Source of the DNA: Ulota crispa
Lineage: Eukaryota > Streptophyta > Bryopsida > Orthotrichales > Orthotrichaceae
Direction: 5' to 3'
DNA length: 64,000 nt
NCBI GenBank assembly: GCA_963920765.1
Contig: OY987242.1
Location: 9,512,789-9,576,788, forward strand
In this document: positions 23,168 to 35,514 of the stretch, in pieces
Layout: the number at the start of each line of letters is the position of its first letter
Numbering within the stretch: the stretch's first letter is position 1
Program-made: the position numbers and the translations under genes
The notes under the pieces: model-generated
Seen by the model: the letters and a program-made list of their open reading frames with translations, nothing else
Told to the model about the DNA's origin: nothing
Database searches by the model: none

Positions 23168-24035
23168 CAATGGTCTACAACGTAGTTTTGTTCACCATAT
23201 TTTCCAACTTTTCCCCCTTCAAAAATCTTGGCATTTCATAAAATAAAATTAACATTTTAGAATCTTGTACCATTACATTTTAATTCTTACTCAATCCAAA
23301 TCAAGCATACCAAACTCTGAGTTTCAAAAACCAAAATCCTATTTTTAGTGATTTGATTTACATGATAATCATTGTTTTACAAAATTGGTATTGAACTTTT
23401 GAGATTTGATTGCATGGATGCATAGAAAACATCCATATGCACATCTTTCTTTCTAATAAGCATCTCCAAAAAAATATACAATTCCTTCTATGTAGATTTT
23501 AATGATGGGGTGATTACGACCAAATCTTGTAAATTAGATGTTTTTGTAATTTTAACTAGTTTTTGGCAAAATAACCATATCATTATGCTCAAAGATTCAA
23601 ACCAAACTATATTGTACAAATCAAACAAAAAAAATTGATTAGTATGAAGAAATATCTAATTTACAAGATTTGGTCATAATCACCCCATCATTAAAATCTA
23701 CATAGAAGGAATTGTATTTTTTTTGGAGATGCTTATTAGAAAGAAAGATGTGCATATGGATGTTTTCTGTGCATCCATGCAATCAAATCTCAAGAGTTCA
23801 ATACCAATTTTTTTAATCATTTATCATGTAAAACCATGATTATCATGTAAATTAAATCACCAAAAATAGGATTTTGGTGTTTGAAACTCAAAATTTGGTA
23901 TGCTTGATTGGATTGAGTAAGAACTAAAACATAATGGTGCAAGATTCTAAAATGTTTATTTTATTTTATGAAACGCCAAGATTTTTGAAGGGGAAAAGTT
24001 GGAAAACAGGGTGAACAAAGCTACGTTGTAGACTG
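23168..24035. mobile_element. fold-back element with TA flanks, copy 2
   Basis: The left end CAATGGTCTACAACGTAG and the right end CTACGTTGTAGACTG are inverted, each bordered by TA (23166-23167, 24036-24037). The two halves are about 380 bp each, and the whole is almost identical to 14498-15360 with scattered single-base differences. No coding content. Confidence 0.65.
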
Positions 24036-25442
24036 TACAATAGGCGTGGAAGTCGAAAAAACTGTTAAGCTTTGGATAGTTTTCGGAACTCTAATCCATG
24101 TCTATTATGAAGTATTTCCATATCACATCCTTCCATATCACATCCTTGTACCAAGATCCTTGATTCAACAAAAAGCTTTTCCGAAAATTAATTAAAGTAA
24201 AACCAGACCTTTTAAAATTGGAGATATAAAAAAGATAACGGAGGTCGCAAGTTGAAGATGAATCCATGCAACCTTTCCAGTTGCATATCAAATACTAAGT
24301 ATTTGCAACAAAGTCCCACCGCATTACTTGCAACTTCGCAAATTCAACAGTGCGTTCCATCTTAACATCTTCAAGATTACTGAAGCACTTTCAAATGCAT
24401 CCAATGATCCATACAAGGAGGTGAAACCATAAAGAGCAAGAAACTCACAAAAATCTACCCAAATGCACCCATGCTGAGATTCACAAACCACACTCTCGCC
24501 AGGAACACCATGTCACAACAAAGAAACGATACGAATGCGTACGAAGCAGCTGTGCTGAATACCCTGCCTCATCCTGTAATACAAACTGGAACACACCCTC
24601 AAGCAAATCTAAATCCAGAATGCGGTACAAATTGTGATGAAAAATTACGAGAATTAAGCCGCAACTGAACCTTTTCCAAAAGTGACGAACCATACAGTTG
24701 ATGTCTCCACGCCTAGTAACGAGTTTAGTCCAAAATCGACGACGACCGCTGAGCAAACATCAGGAGATAATGCCCAAACAAGGCTCAATGAGGACGTACT
24801 AAAGCATGCCACTCAAAGATTCACACTGGAGCCGCACATTACAACCGAAGAACACGACAGCAACCACGAAGAAGATCCTGCAAACAAGAACCCACGACTA
24901 TACTCACAGGAACGCTGCCCATCGGAGCACGAGCGAGTGTTCACCAAATGCCTTGCACTTCAGTACCCCTCACATCGCACGGCAGGGCCAGCACAAGACA
25001 ACTCATACCAACAAAACACTCTGAAATCCACGGGTGCAGATAAACAAAAAAAGCGGTGATGCGGGTCACTAAAGCCAGCGACAAGCCACACAAGCACTGC
25101 TGCCACGGTAACAACCCGCAACACATCGATTTCTCAATACTCCCCACATTCCAAGGACCGAAACGTCAAAACCACCGCACACACTTCCCACGCCTGACTC
25201 AGAGCGCCGAACCACCCATTCATCTGACCGGATTTCCCAAAGCACGTTGCACGCGCCTACACCGTAACCCCGTCGCGTGTGAATTCCGGTGAACTTTATT
25301 AAAATAGACCCGCTGGACCACCCAGCACATGCATTCCAGCATACATTCCCTGACCATTACATGTGACCGACTACCCAAAAAAATATTATCACACATTCGA
25401 CCTACTCTACTATAAAAAGGACTACTACACTCCACTCTCCTT
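24036..25442 (-). other. probable 3' part (intron/UTR) of the poly(A) polymerase gene
   Basis: On the minus strand this stretch is T/G-rich and non-repetitive, unlike the repeats further left, which suits plant intron or UTR sequence in a minus-strand transcript. An AATAAA-type signal lies in the minus strand near 25295-25305 (tttaataaagttc). Plus-strand ORFs at 24471-25059 are A/C-rich and show no motif. I could not place C-terminal exons with confidence. Confidence 0.35.
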
Positions 25443-25642
25443 NNNNNNNNNNNNNNNNNNNNNNNNNNNNNNNNNNNNNNNNNNNNNNNNNNNNNNNNNN
25501 NNNNNNNNNNNNNNNNNNNNNNNNNNNNNNNNNNNNNNNNNNNNNNNNNNNNNNNNNNNNNNNNNNNNNNNNNNNNNNNNNNNNNNNNNNNNNNNNNNNN
25601 NNNNNNNNNNNNNNNNNNNNNNNNNNNNNNNNNNNNNNNNNN
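25443..25642. other. assembly gap (200 N)
   Basis: A run of 200 N, probably a placeholder length. It interrupts the poly(A) polymerase gene just after its catalytic core, so the C-terminus and any following introns are missing. Confidence 0.98.
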
Positions 25643-27135
25643 CGCCCGCCCAAACTCGCCGCCCTCGGGGCCCGAACCGGCCGGATCCCGTTCGGAAACA
25701 CGTACGCCGGGATCTGCTTCGGCTTCACGTGCGACACGTGCAGCTTCATGCTCGGCTTCCACAGCATGTACTGGTTCACCGAGTGCTTGAACTCCGCGAT
25801 CGTGTGGATCATGTCGAACGGCGCCGACGGCGTCTGCGTCCCCTGCTTCCGGTGCAGCGCCACGAAGAACGAGCACACCTGCACCTTCTTGCTCGCGTCG
25901 TGGAACCCGCTCGGGTGCGGGTGGCACTGCAGCATCCCGAACGTGTCCTTCTCCACCTTCAGAATCAGCTGCCGCAGCCGCGACTCCACCCACCCCTTCC
26001 AGATTCGCATCTCCTCCTCGTCCCCCGCCGAGATGTCGATCTGCAGGTAGTTCTTGTAGCTCTCGAAGAACGGGAACGGGTCGAACAGCTTCCCCCACTC
26101 CGCCGCCTTCGCGTCCAGCGAGTCGCACACGCCGTCCCCGCGCTTGAACTCCTCCGTCATCACGCGCAGCGTGCTGCTCGACACGTTGAAGCTGGAGTTC
26201 GTGCACGGGTACGTCGGCGTTATGATGGGCATCAGGTGCGACCGGTCCCGCGGATTCTTCCGCGGATCCCACACCGGCAGACCCAGCGACCCCTCCTCGA
26301 TCGCACACAGCATCACCGGGTTAGGCCACCGCCACTGCTTGTACACCCGGAAGAACCTCGACAACAGCACGCTCGGCACCGCATTAGGGTACAATTGGCA
26401 AATGCGAGCCACAAGCAAAGCCCAGTTCACACCTCCCAGAAACCCGATCATATTCGAATAAACCCCTCGCCTCTTGGCCCACAGCTTCACGTACCTCAGC
26501 GTGGTCCGGAAGTGCTCCATGTTCGGCACCAGCCGCAGGATGCGATCCGTCACGCGGCACCCGTTCAAGCTCCGCACGCTCTGCTCGTCCACATTCTGCA
26601 GGATGCTGTCCTGCAGAATGTCCAGCTCCTCCGGCACCACCCACAGCGGCAGCCGCGCGTACAGCAGGTCGATCGGGATCCCGTTGAACTTGAAGCTCAT
26701 CACCGGCACATGCGCGTCCGGCACCGTGTGCAGCTCCGTCACGCCCTCCGTCCGGGCCAGCAGCTCGTGCAGCTCCACGAAGAAATCCTCCTCGCGCGTC
26801 ACGTAGCACGGCCCCACGCACAGCGTGTCGATGTCCGCGCCCGGCCCGTGCACGCCCAGCCGATACGACCCGAACGTGAAGATCTTGCACCGCGCCTCGC
26901 GCACGTACTCCTCGTTCAGCCCCTTGTTGCGGCTCACCAGCTTCGCCCACACGTTCACCAGCTCGTCCAGGCGCCCCAGCACCTCCTCGCGCCGCACCTC
27001 CTCCTCGCGGCTGCCCTGCAGCGCCAGCCCCCTCACGCAATCCTCCAGCTGCTTCGTTGCAGCGAAATCCGCCTCCGTGGGACCGGCCGTGGAGATCGGC
27101 TCCGTCACGCCCATGTAGCGATGCTGCCCCTCCAT
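25643..27135 (-). CDS. nuclear poly(A) polymerase, N-terminal and catalytic part (3' truncated by gap)
   Basis: It adds the poly(A) tail to pre-mRNA in the nucleus as part of 3'-end processing. About 497 residues are visible from ATG at 27135-27133. The nucleotidyltransferase signature is intact: FGSYRLGVHGPGADIDTL, with Gly89-Ser90 and catalytic Asp101/Asp103, and the third Asp156 in IPIDLLYARL. The central domain follows (YVKLWAKRRGVYSNMIGFL, GGVNWALLVARICQLYPNA, FFRVYKQWRWPNPVML), then the RNA-binding domain up to the gap. The start fits the family: the G-S motif falls near residue 90 as in other plant enzymes, and TEPIS-AGPTEAD is a conserved start region. The open frame extends further upstream without a conserved sequence. 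No intron interrupts this part, and the DNA is far more GC-rich than its surroundings. Downstream exons are hidden by or beyond the gap. Overlapping long ORFs on both strands are GC-driven shadows. Confidence 0.92.
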
Positions 27136-27735
27136 CCCGCCCCGCCCCCTCCCGTCCCCTCCCACCCACTCACGCGCAAGGCATGCGCGCTCGAACCCTA
27201 ACCCCGACCCCAAGCCCCCGGCGTCGCTCCCCCCGCGCCCAAGAACCAACGACGGATGAGCCACCAACAACCGGGTTCCAAATCGACTCGCGGGCCTCCA
27301 AACCCTAATCCAGCGCCCTGGGCGTCGTCGCCGCGGTCGTCCGCCGAAGCGAGAGTGGAGCGATGGCGCTGGCGATGGCGATGTCGGGGGAGCATGTGCG
27401 CTCCCTCCGCGGCCAAGTAGGCCCTTCGACGACGACGGCCACGACCACGCTGGCTCAGGGGAGAGGGAGAGGGGAGCGCACAGAATCCCGAAGCCTGGAT
27501 GCGGCCATTCCACGGCAACTGGCAATCCTGGTCCTTTGGAGTGGCCTCACTTCCTTCCTGGAGTGCAGTGAGGTGGAGTGGAGTGCAGCGGAGCTGCGAG
27601 AAGCGCACCGTCACCCTTTCCAAGGCCTACTGACGGGGAAGGCTGTTCAAATGGTCTCAAAGGGTCTCTCGGATTCATCTCTCCCGTCCCTCCCCAACTC
27701 TCCATCCGTGGCCCAGCTCTTCAATTTCGTCTGAA
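27136..27735 (-). promoter_or_regulatory. GC-rich 5' leader/promoter of the poly(A) polymerase gene
   Basis: A C/G-rich region just upstream of the ATG. It holds telo-box sequences: AAACCCTA at 27300-27307 and GAACCCTAACCCC at 27193-27205. These are frequent near the starts of plant housekeeping genes. ORFs on the plus strand (27363-27734, 27578-27931) are low-complexity and unconvincing. No TATA box was assigned. Confidence 0.45.
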
Positions 27736-30700
27736 GAAGCGCGCTATTCACGGAATGACATTTGTGGTACCCTCTCCCAGAGGTCAAAACCAGGATTCTT
27801 TTTGGTTTTGGACCAGCAGCTTCTCAGGCCATATGGTAATTTTTAGTGGTGCACATATGGCCACACAAGTGAAAATTAAGGTTGCAATTATTTACACTTT
27901 GAGTTTGTTGATTGGGACTAATTTCTCCTAAAATCAAAAACTAGCATTGCAAGAATGAATTTTATGAAAACATGGTATACATAACCCACAAAATTATATA
28001 AAAAGATGCATTATCTCAAAGAACTTAAGGGTGTCTTGATTTTCAAATAATTTGGCTCCAAGTACAAGACATGAATATCATGTTGTTTTCTGTTTGAGTT
28101 CCTAATTGATTGGCTACAAACAATAAAAACTTTTATTAAGCAACATCTACCTTCATGAAGCTATTTTTTCTTCTTTTTTTTGTATAAGCCGTAGCTTGAA
28201 CTTTTGTTTTGTAGCTTTCTGACTTTTAAAAACTCTAAAAAAAACCTTGGTCAAAACTAATCTCAGTTCTACACTAAATTAGAAGGTAAATGCCTTGCAT
28301 TAGAAGATCACTCACAAGATTCTATATTCAATAAGCTCACTACCATTGGAAGAAGGATGACAACCTCCCTTTGCCAAATTTGGAGATGCCTTCACAATTC
28401 ACGATAGTTCATGGCAAAATATGTTATGTCTAATTGCCAGGATCAAAGGTCGTTTTATCATTTCTCCACCTGCACTTTTTCTTCTTGTCTTGTTTTTCTT
28501 TTACTTCACATTTTTATTTTAACTTACTTTTTGTTTTTACTTTACTTTTTGAATCACATATGGTTGTGGTTTGCAAAGTGTGAGTGAAATGTAACAACAA
28601 ATTTTATTGAACACTATATTTCATAAACACCATTTGTCTAAAAATGTAAATTTATTATTAGAAAATATTGGTTATGTGATAGTATTTAAGAAATATACTC
28701 CTTGTTGCTAGCAACTCTTCCATCTATCTTGCAAATTTGTATTTGTCCTTTCAAATCCAATATGGGTACTCCAAAATTTTCAGCGTTCTCATTCTTGGAT
28801 GTGTAAGTGGTAGCGTTTCTTGTTTTGATGGGTGACTAACTCCAACATAGTGCCAAGTGATTTTGAGAACACTATTTGCAATTTCAATTGGATGTATTGG
28901 GATGGATTTTTTGGAGTTTTGAATTTTGAGATCAATTTAATGTTTATTTCGAATTTTATTTTTTGTTTCTCAAGCTAAATTTTTGTAAATGAGCTATGTA
29001 CATTTGTATGTCAACCCAAATGCTGCATATGAATTGGTAAAAAAATTGGTAAACTTTGCCTATGATTGAACTTCTACATCATTAAGAATTAAGACAATCA
29101 ATTGTTTTAGCTTAGAGAGACTTGGAGGGTAGAAGCTAGGCGGGCAAAAATAAAAGAAAGTTGAGTTGGAGCTACCTTGTATGGGCCCTAGCTTGCTAGA
29201 GTCCACAACTAGTTGGGGCTCTTTAACTGGTCAAGAACCCCTAATTGATAAAGCTTTTGAGCTACCAAGGCTTCCCAACTACACTTAGGGCTTCTAAGGC
29301 TTCTAGTTGCTTGAACCTCCCTACTATTGCCTACAGCTTCAAATTAACAAATAATAATTTGTGATTTTTCTTAAGTGATGTCTTGCAATTTGGATTAAAA
29401 TGTGATTCTTCCCAATAAATCAAAGTATTTTTTCAAGAAATTATAGAATTGTAAGTTGAAGATCATAGAAAGAGACAAATAAGTTCTCAAGCTCAAAGTC
29501 AAGTCTCACATTTTCATAAGCACATACTAGATACATATGTTCTTTTTCATCCAAAGCTACACAACCAATTTTCCTTTTTGAGAAGGTCCATTATAAGCTC
29601 AAAAACAAACATTTATTGCATGATGAGTTCTACACATAGAAATAATAAAAGTCAAGTCCTAGGAAATAGGTCTCAGTTTCTTTATATTACTGTAAAGTTT
29701 TATTTCCCATTCAAAAGCTTAAGAGGCACACTCATAGAATATAATTTTGTGATTTACTAGGGGTAAATGTATTAGAAATAGAAGCAGTTTTTGAGTAGTA
29801 ACATGCATTCACTTAGTAAAACTCATAAAGACCATGGACACCAAGGAAGGTAAAATAATTTGAAATGTATGCATTAAAAATAAATTATTGCAAAAGCTTT
29901 AGGAGTTGTAGAAGGTGGATGGACCAATCTTTTCATCAATTGAATTTGCACATGAAAAAAAAACTCAATGCACAAGAAATTATTTTGAATTTACTAGTGT
30001 ATTGCCAAGTTTTTAAACCTCATTGTATTGCAAGGTAGTTTAGAGTACATTAGACTCATAATTTGCTTTGGAAATTATTCATGATTGTACCTAACAAGAT
30101 TCAAAGGTAGGTGAATTTTTTTATTAATTTGTGCCAATCAGAAAAACTTATTCAAAGAGGCCCAAAGTATACCATCTTTTTAAACTTTGAACAATATAAT
30201 CTTTGAGTTTGTACGGTTGAATGGGGTGACTTTTTTTACACATTACATAAATGTTGCACTACAATGTTTAGTTGAATTTTCACAACCATGTTTCAATCTT
30301 CATCTTATATCAACATACCAAAAACAAGTAATTTTTGACAATTTTCTATGAAACTGACATCCCTTTGGCCTTTGGGGGTGAAGTTCAATTGAAGTAGTCT
30401 TATTAAAGAAAGAACCAAGTTTGGTGATTGCAATACATATTTGAACATTGTGCTTATGAAAGTGTCAATTGACACATGAAAACGCCACAAATGATATTGC
30501 TTACAATTTTTACATAAGGTTGATCACAAATTGTGTCAAGTTTGTAGCACATTAAGGGGACAAAAAAATTGCGCATGAGCACACATCATCCAACTCATTA
30601 GCAATATCAAAGTTGCCTTCTTTTTTACATTATTGTAAACCCATATGCTATATTCAATTAAGTTTGCATTACTTATATATTTATCAACTTTATGTGCAGA

Positions 30701-33015
30701 TTAGTGGGAAATCTCCCAATAAGCAAGGAAATGTATTTCTTGATGTTTTGCACATATCTTCAGATGATTCTGCAAAAACTTTTTACATTTTGTACAAATC
30801 TCCTAATAATTTACACAATTCTTTCTTGATTATCATTTAATACATGCTAAACATTAAAAGATCTTTAGATGTTTTGCACTTGGATTTTTATTTTTGGATT
30901 TTGAATAGTCTTGGTTTAGTTAAATAAGGCATTTAGAGAAAAAATTCAATAAAAGGCATAGAATGTAATCATATGCCTTTCACTGCATGGCACATTGTTA
31001 AAATGATGAATGCAAGCATGTGGAGTACAAAAATTGCCAATCATCTCATAGGTCATTAAAAATAATCTACAAGGTGTTTTGGATGTTGAAAAAAGAGACA
31101 GTAAAAAAGCTCTAAAAGTTTAAGGCATCTTACAAAGTTTAGTGAGAAAGATGTGAGAAGCCTAGTAATGCAATATTCATTAATTTGGAAAAAAACAACA
31201 ATTTTGAAACTTCTAAATTTTCACTTTTAAGAGTTTTTTGATGATTTTTAATGAATTTTATGACAATTTATTTAAGACCTTACAACAGTGATGACATATC
31301 TTGAAAGAGTTATCAAAAATTCACTATAAATCACCAAAATATTTTCACAAATGCAAATTTAATTCAATATCCTCAAAATCTATTTTGGGAAAGACCTTTT
31401 CCCAAATCAATGAAGATCATGTAAGTATATAAAATCCACATAATCATTGCATTTTGTTTAGTGATAATTACCAACAAGAATTTCAAAATCCTTCAAAATA
31501 TTATTAAACAAAGAGCCATGCACTATACAAAGATGCATATTGAAATATGTAGCCGTCAAGAAATTGTTCACAAGTAAGAAATGCAAAAAGTAAAAGCTTA
31601 CTTTTACCAATGCACACCAGCTTTGAATTGCAGAATAGTAGAAGCGTATCGTATAGATCAATGAGCATTTAAAATTGGAAAGAACTTTGGGCATATCTAC
31701 ATTTGGAGGACCACTTTGAAAACACCAGTCAAAATGTCTTGTCTTAATATTCAGGAGTGAAAAAAATTTGATCATGGTTACAAGAGGGACAACCCTATTT
31801 TGTGAGTGTAAAATGGTGAGCCTATAAGCCATGAGCTATGAGCCATGATTATATAAGCAAGAATTAATTTTGAGCTCAAAATCAATGGAAATACTAAAAA
31901 AAATGTTAAATTTTTCAACAAATGAAAGTTTAAAATTAATGCACAATTAAGGGGCCCTATATACACAATTATTGGTGAAATTTGATATTGTGACAAAAAA
32001 TTCTAGGCTAACAACTCACAGCTCATAGATTCTTGCTCACAATTTAGCATTTCTAATGCAAATTACTAAGGTGAAAATGTAACAATCTAAAAAGATAACT
32101 AGGGAATTAAATTGGCAAATTTTGCACAAACACTGCCATTTGGTTCAGAGTATTTTGGGTTTCTCATGCATATTCAACAAATGTTCTTTGTTGAAGTACA
32201 AGGAGAAGACATATAAATGGAAAGTAGTATTGAGAAATAAAGTAAGAAGATATTATGTGGAAGGTGTAATAGGTGCTAAAGGAGGTAAAAGGATGTTTCT
32301 TTGGGCTTTGATGCAGATCACAAGGGACTGCATGTAGAGAGGTTACCAACTAGTAGAGCATTGAAGAGAGCGGAAGTTGCATTCTCACCCACTGCTGACA
32401 TGGAGATTTTCAATTACTACATTGGAGAGTTGGATCCTTATTTAATAAAGAGGACTTTTGCAATGACATGTGAGGACTTTTGCAATGACATGTGACCAAT
32501 TTGTGGCTCTTTGATGTATTTGTGGTTCTTTGATGTATTTGTGGTGTAAGATGACCACATCCACTAGTAAATTTTCTTGTAGAGAATGTTGAATCCCAAA
32601 TTCAATATGTTTAAATCAATTAAGGAAGTTGGGCACATTAAGTGGAAACCTTTTTTGATCTTCTATGGTTTCTTTTAGTGATTTCATTTTCACATATGTT
32701 CTTATGCTAATCCTTTAAGACGTGTCTTGCCATCCAAAACTTTGTTGTTAAATGTACTACTAACTACTGAGCTTGTAGCAAAAACAAAAATGAAGATCAT
32801 GAGTAGAAGTAATATTTTTGTGATAAATGTTAAGTTTTGTTTTGAATGTTGTATTATGATGCCAACAAAATAACATTTGATTTATGCATTATCAAACAAT
32901 AACAAAATTAGGGGAGGAAGAATTCAAAAACATAACATTTAGTTGCTTTTGTAATTGTGGTTTCAATTCTTGTTGTTCTAATGCAATGTGGCGCTTGAAG
33001 ACAAATTAAGCCTCA
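27736..33015. other. long AT-rich gene-free region
   Basis: About 5 kb of AT-rich DNA with only short motif-free ORFs on both strands. One stretch near 32120-32500 has somewhat protein-like translations and is discussed as a finding. Otherwise no element borders, tandem repeats or RNA genes were recognised. Confidence 0.5.
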
Positions 33016-33092
33016 GTAACCCCTAAATGCCCACAACACCAGAATGTGGTGATTTTAACACTGCAATCTAGCACTGTGGGCATTTAGGGTCT
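33016..33092. repeat. miniature TTAA-family element or hairpin
   Basis: GTAACCCCTAAATGCCCACA at the left and TGTGGGCATTTAGGG at the right are inverted and enclose only about 40 bases. The ends match those of TTAA copy C. The right edge lacks the expected GTTAA. Confidence 0.45.
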
Positions 33093-33429
33093 TTCTACCA
33101 AAACAAACTTTTACAACTTTGCAAAATAGTGAAATTTAAAAAAACAATACAAAGCAACATTATAGTACTAGTATATGCACTTGTTGTACCAACAAGTGCA
33201 ATAGCAATCTTATCACAAAATGTGGACAAGTAAAAAAAATGCAATCTAGTTAACTCACAAATGCTAGCAACTCGATTCATTTATAATTTTTGTACTTTTA
33301 CTTTTGTCCAAAATTGATACTTTGGTTAAACTTATACTCTATGCGTTGTACCAACGAGTCAATAGGGCAATGCATCAATTATATGCCGCATCACCTTTGC
33401 CCCCTATCCATATGCTCCGTATCTCCATG

Positions 33430-34155
33430 CCCCCTATTCATGTGCCCCCTATTCATGTGCCCCCTATTCATGTGCCCCCTATTCATGTGCCCCCTATTCA
33501 TGTGCCCCCTATTCATGTGCCCCCTATTCATGTGCCCCCTATTCATGTGCCCCCTATTCATGTGCCCCCTATTCATGTGCCCCCTATTCATGTGCCCCCT
33601 ATTCATGTGCCCCCTATTCATGTGCCCCCTATTCATGTGCCCCCTATTCATGTGCCCCCTATTCATGTGCCCCCTATTCATGTGCCCCCTATTCATGTGC
33701 CCCCTATTCATGTGCCCCCTATTCATGTGCCCCCTATTCATGTGCCCCCTATTCATGTGCCCCCTATTCATGTGCCCCCTATTCATGTGCCCCCTATTCA
33801 TGTGCCCCCTATTCATGTGCCCCCTATTCATGTGCCTCATATTCATATACCCCCTATTCTCATGCCCCTTATTCCCATGCCCCCTATTCCCATGCCCCCT
33901 ATTCCCATGCCCCCTATTCCCATGCCCCCCATTCCCATGCTCCCTATTCCCATGCCCCCTATTCCCATGCGTCCTATTCTCATGCCCCTTTTCCCCATGG
34001 CCTCCTATCCCCTATCCCCATGCCCCCTATCCATGTGCCCTCTATCCCTGTGCCCCTTATTCCCATGCCCCATATCCCCATGCCCCTATTCCCATGCCCC
34101 ATATCCCCATGCCCCTATTTCCATGCCCCTATTCCCATGTCCCCTATCCCTGTGC
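33430..34155. repeat. 15-bp minisatellite, 27 identical units then a variant block
   Basis: The unit is ccccctattcatgtg, repeated without a single change from 33430 to 33834 (27 copies). It is followed to about 34155 by drifting variants, mostly ccccctattcccatg. Because 15 is a multiple of three it stays open in several frames and creates artificial long ORFs (repeats of PPIHV or PLFMC on the plus strand, MNRGH on the minus). There is no start context, intron or domain, so I do not call a gene. Confidence 0.95.
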
Positions 34156-34578
34156 CCCTAAATTTTATTTTATTCCATTTTTAAATTTAGTTTAACTTGT
34201 ACTCTACTCTATTTTACTTTACATCCAATATGAGATATTTTTGTATATATGATGATGAGATATAAAAAAATGTTGTATTCTATTCTTGTTTGTGTTCCCC
34301 TATATTTAGAAAAGATTGTATTCTATTAATTATAACAATAAAAGTTTTAGCCCAATTATGATCATAGAAATTGTCTCCCAAATATATTAATAGCACTAAT
34401 TTAAAGTAGACTTCTAGTGCATGTAAATTTTTTGCCATTGTAAACAAAGAGGGTGAAAGTTAAAAGTGCAAGATATATGAGTAAGTACAAAAGTCCCTCT
34501 TTTCTTCAAATTTTGGTATTCAATAAAATTAGAGTGAAACATCAATCTAGTAATTTAGAAATTCACTAGTGCCTTTGT

Positions 34579-35514
34579 GTATCCCCTAAAGGCCCAAGCC
34601 CTTTTCCCATTGAAAGTCACTGAAACTGCCACTTTAAGGGGAATGAGTAGAAAGGTAGTAAAACAAGTTTTTTTGGAAATCCAACTGTAGGATCCTATTC
34701 TAGACTATGGGAGGTACTTGTGGAAAAAAATCAGCTCATTCTAGATGTAGAGGAGTGAGATTATGATATTTGAAGTGCAAAAAAAAGTTTTTTTTCTTGT
34801 TGCCCAAAAATTTCAGAAGCCTTTGGCCTCTCCTATATCAAAAAAATTGCTCTACGCAAAGTTGAGGTTTAATTTTTCCATGTAGAAGACCAAGTTAGGT
34901 AAGTGTGGGGAGAACTTTCAAATGAATTGGAGGTGTGGATCATACTATGTAAAATTTTGCAATGCCATAAGGCCATGAAATTTGCATGTACACTAGGCCA
35001 AATTGGAGTATTTATGTAAAAATGAGAAATCTAAATTACTTTGATCCAAATGGTAAAAACCAAGGAATCTTAGTCTATTACAATTTGGAAAAATATGTAA
35101 AAAAAAAGTAAAGCACCAAATTTTACAAGGGGCAAAAGGAATGGAGGCTTGGGAATTCCATACCTGCTCGCAAACTAAAACTTCTCACTCATCATTTAGA
35201 ATTGAGTGATTCAAAGCTTCCCACATATAAAAAAATCCAAAGAACCAATTTCATATTTTTATTTTTAAAAAAAGAAAATTTGAAAGAAGTTTTTTGGGCT
35301 ACCCAGATTGCTTGCCCTCCCCGAATGTTTAGAAATTCCTGCATAACTTTTTCAATAAATGTTGGAATGAAGAAAAATTAGATGTACACGTACATCTTTG
35401 AATTTCCCACCATCCTCAAAATTTTCAAAAAGTTTTAAAAATTTGGTTTAGTCATAGGTGCATGGCCGATGTCCATTTGTCCCCCAAGGGGACACTTGAG
35501 CCTTTAGGGGTTAT
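34579..35514 (-). mobile_element. TTAA-family piggyBac-like element (copy E), inverted relative to A
   Basis: The left end is TATCCCCTAAAGGCCCAA and the right end is GCCTTTAGGGGTTAT. The interior is the inverse of copy A: 'gtccatttgtcccccaaggggacac' near the right end mirrors A's left end. The edges read GTAT and TTAT, so the TTAA has decayed on both sides. Confidence 0.55.

Noticed and set aside
24471-25059. Plus-strand ORFs of 65 and 125 codons beside the gap
   Set aside because: A/C-rich translations with no motif. The strand bias fits non-coding sequence of a minus-strand transcript better. No splice model joins them convincingly.
25220-27308. Several long ORFs overlapping the poly(A) polymerase on both strands (for example 25363-27201 plus)
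   Set aside because: GC-rich shadows of the real minus-strand gene. Arg/Pro/His- or Ala/Gly-rich with no motifs, some running through the gap.
27363-27931. Plus-strand ORFs upstream of the poly(A) polymerase
   Set aside because: Low-complexity GC-rich DNA with no conserved motif and overlapping frames. Better explained as leader/promoter of the minus-strand gene.
33430-33834. CRISPR-like array
   Set aside because: Units are directly adjacent with no spacers, and the DNA is a plant nuclear genome.
33290-34195. Long ORFs of 301, 285 and 151 codons over the 15-bp repeat (PLFMC, PPIHV, MNRGH repeats)
   Set aside because: They are produced only by the tandem unit staying open in every frame. 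No conserved flanks, domain or codon signal.
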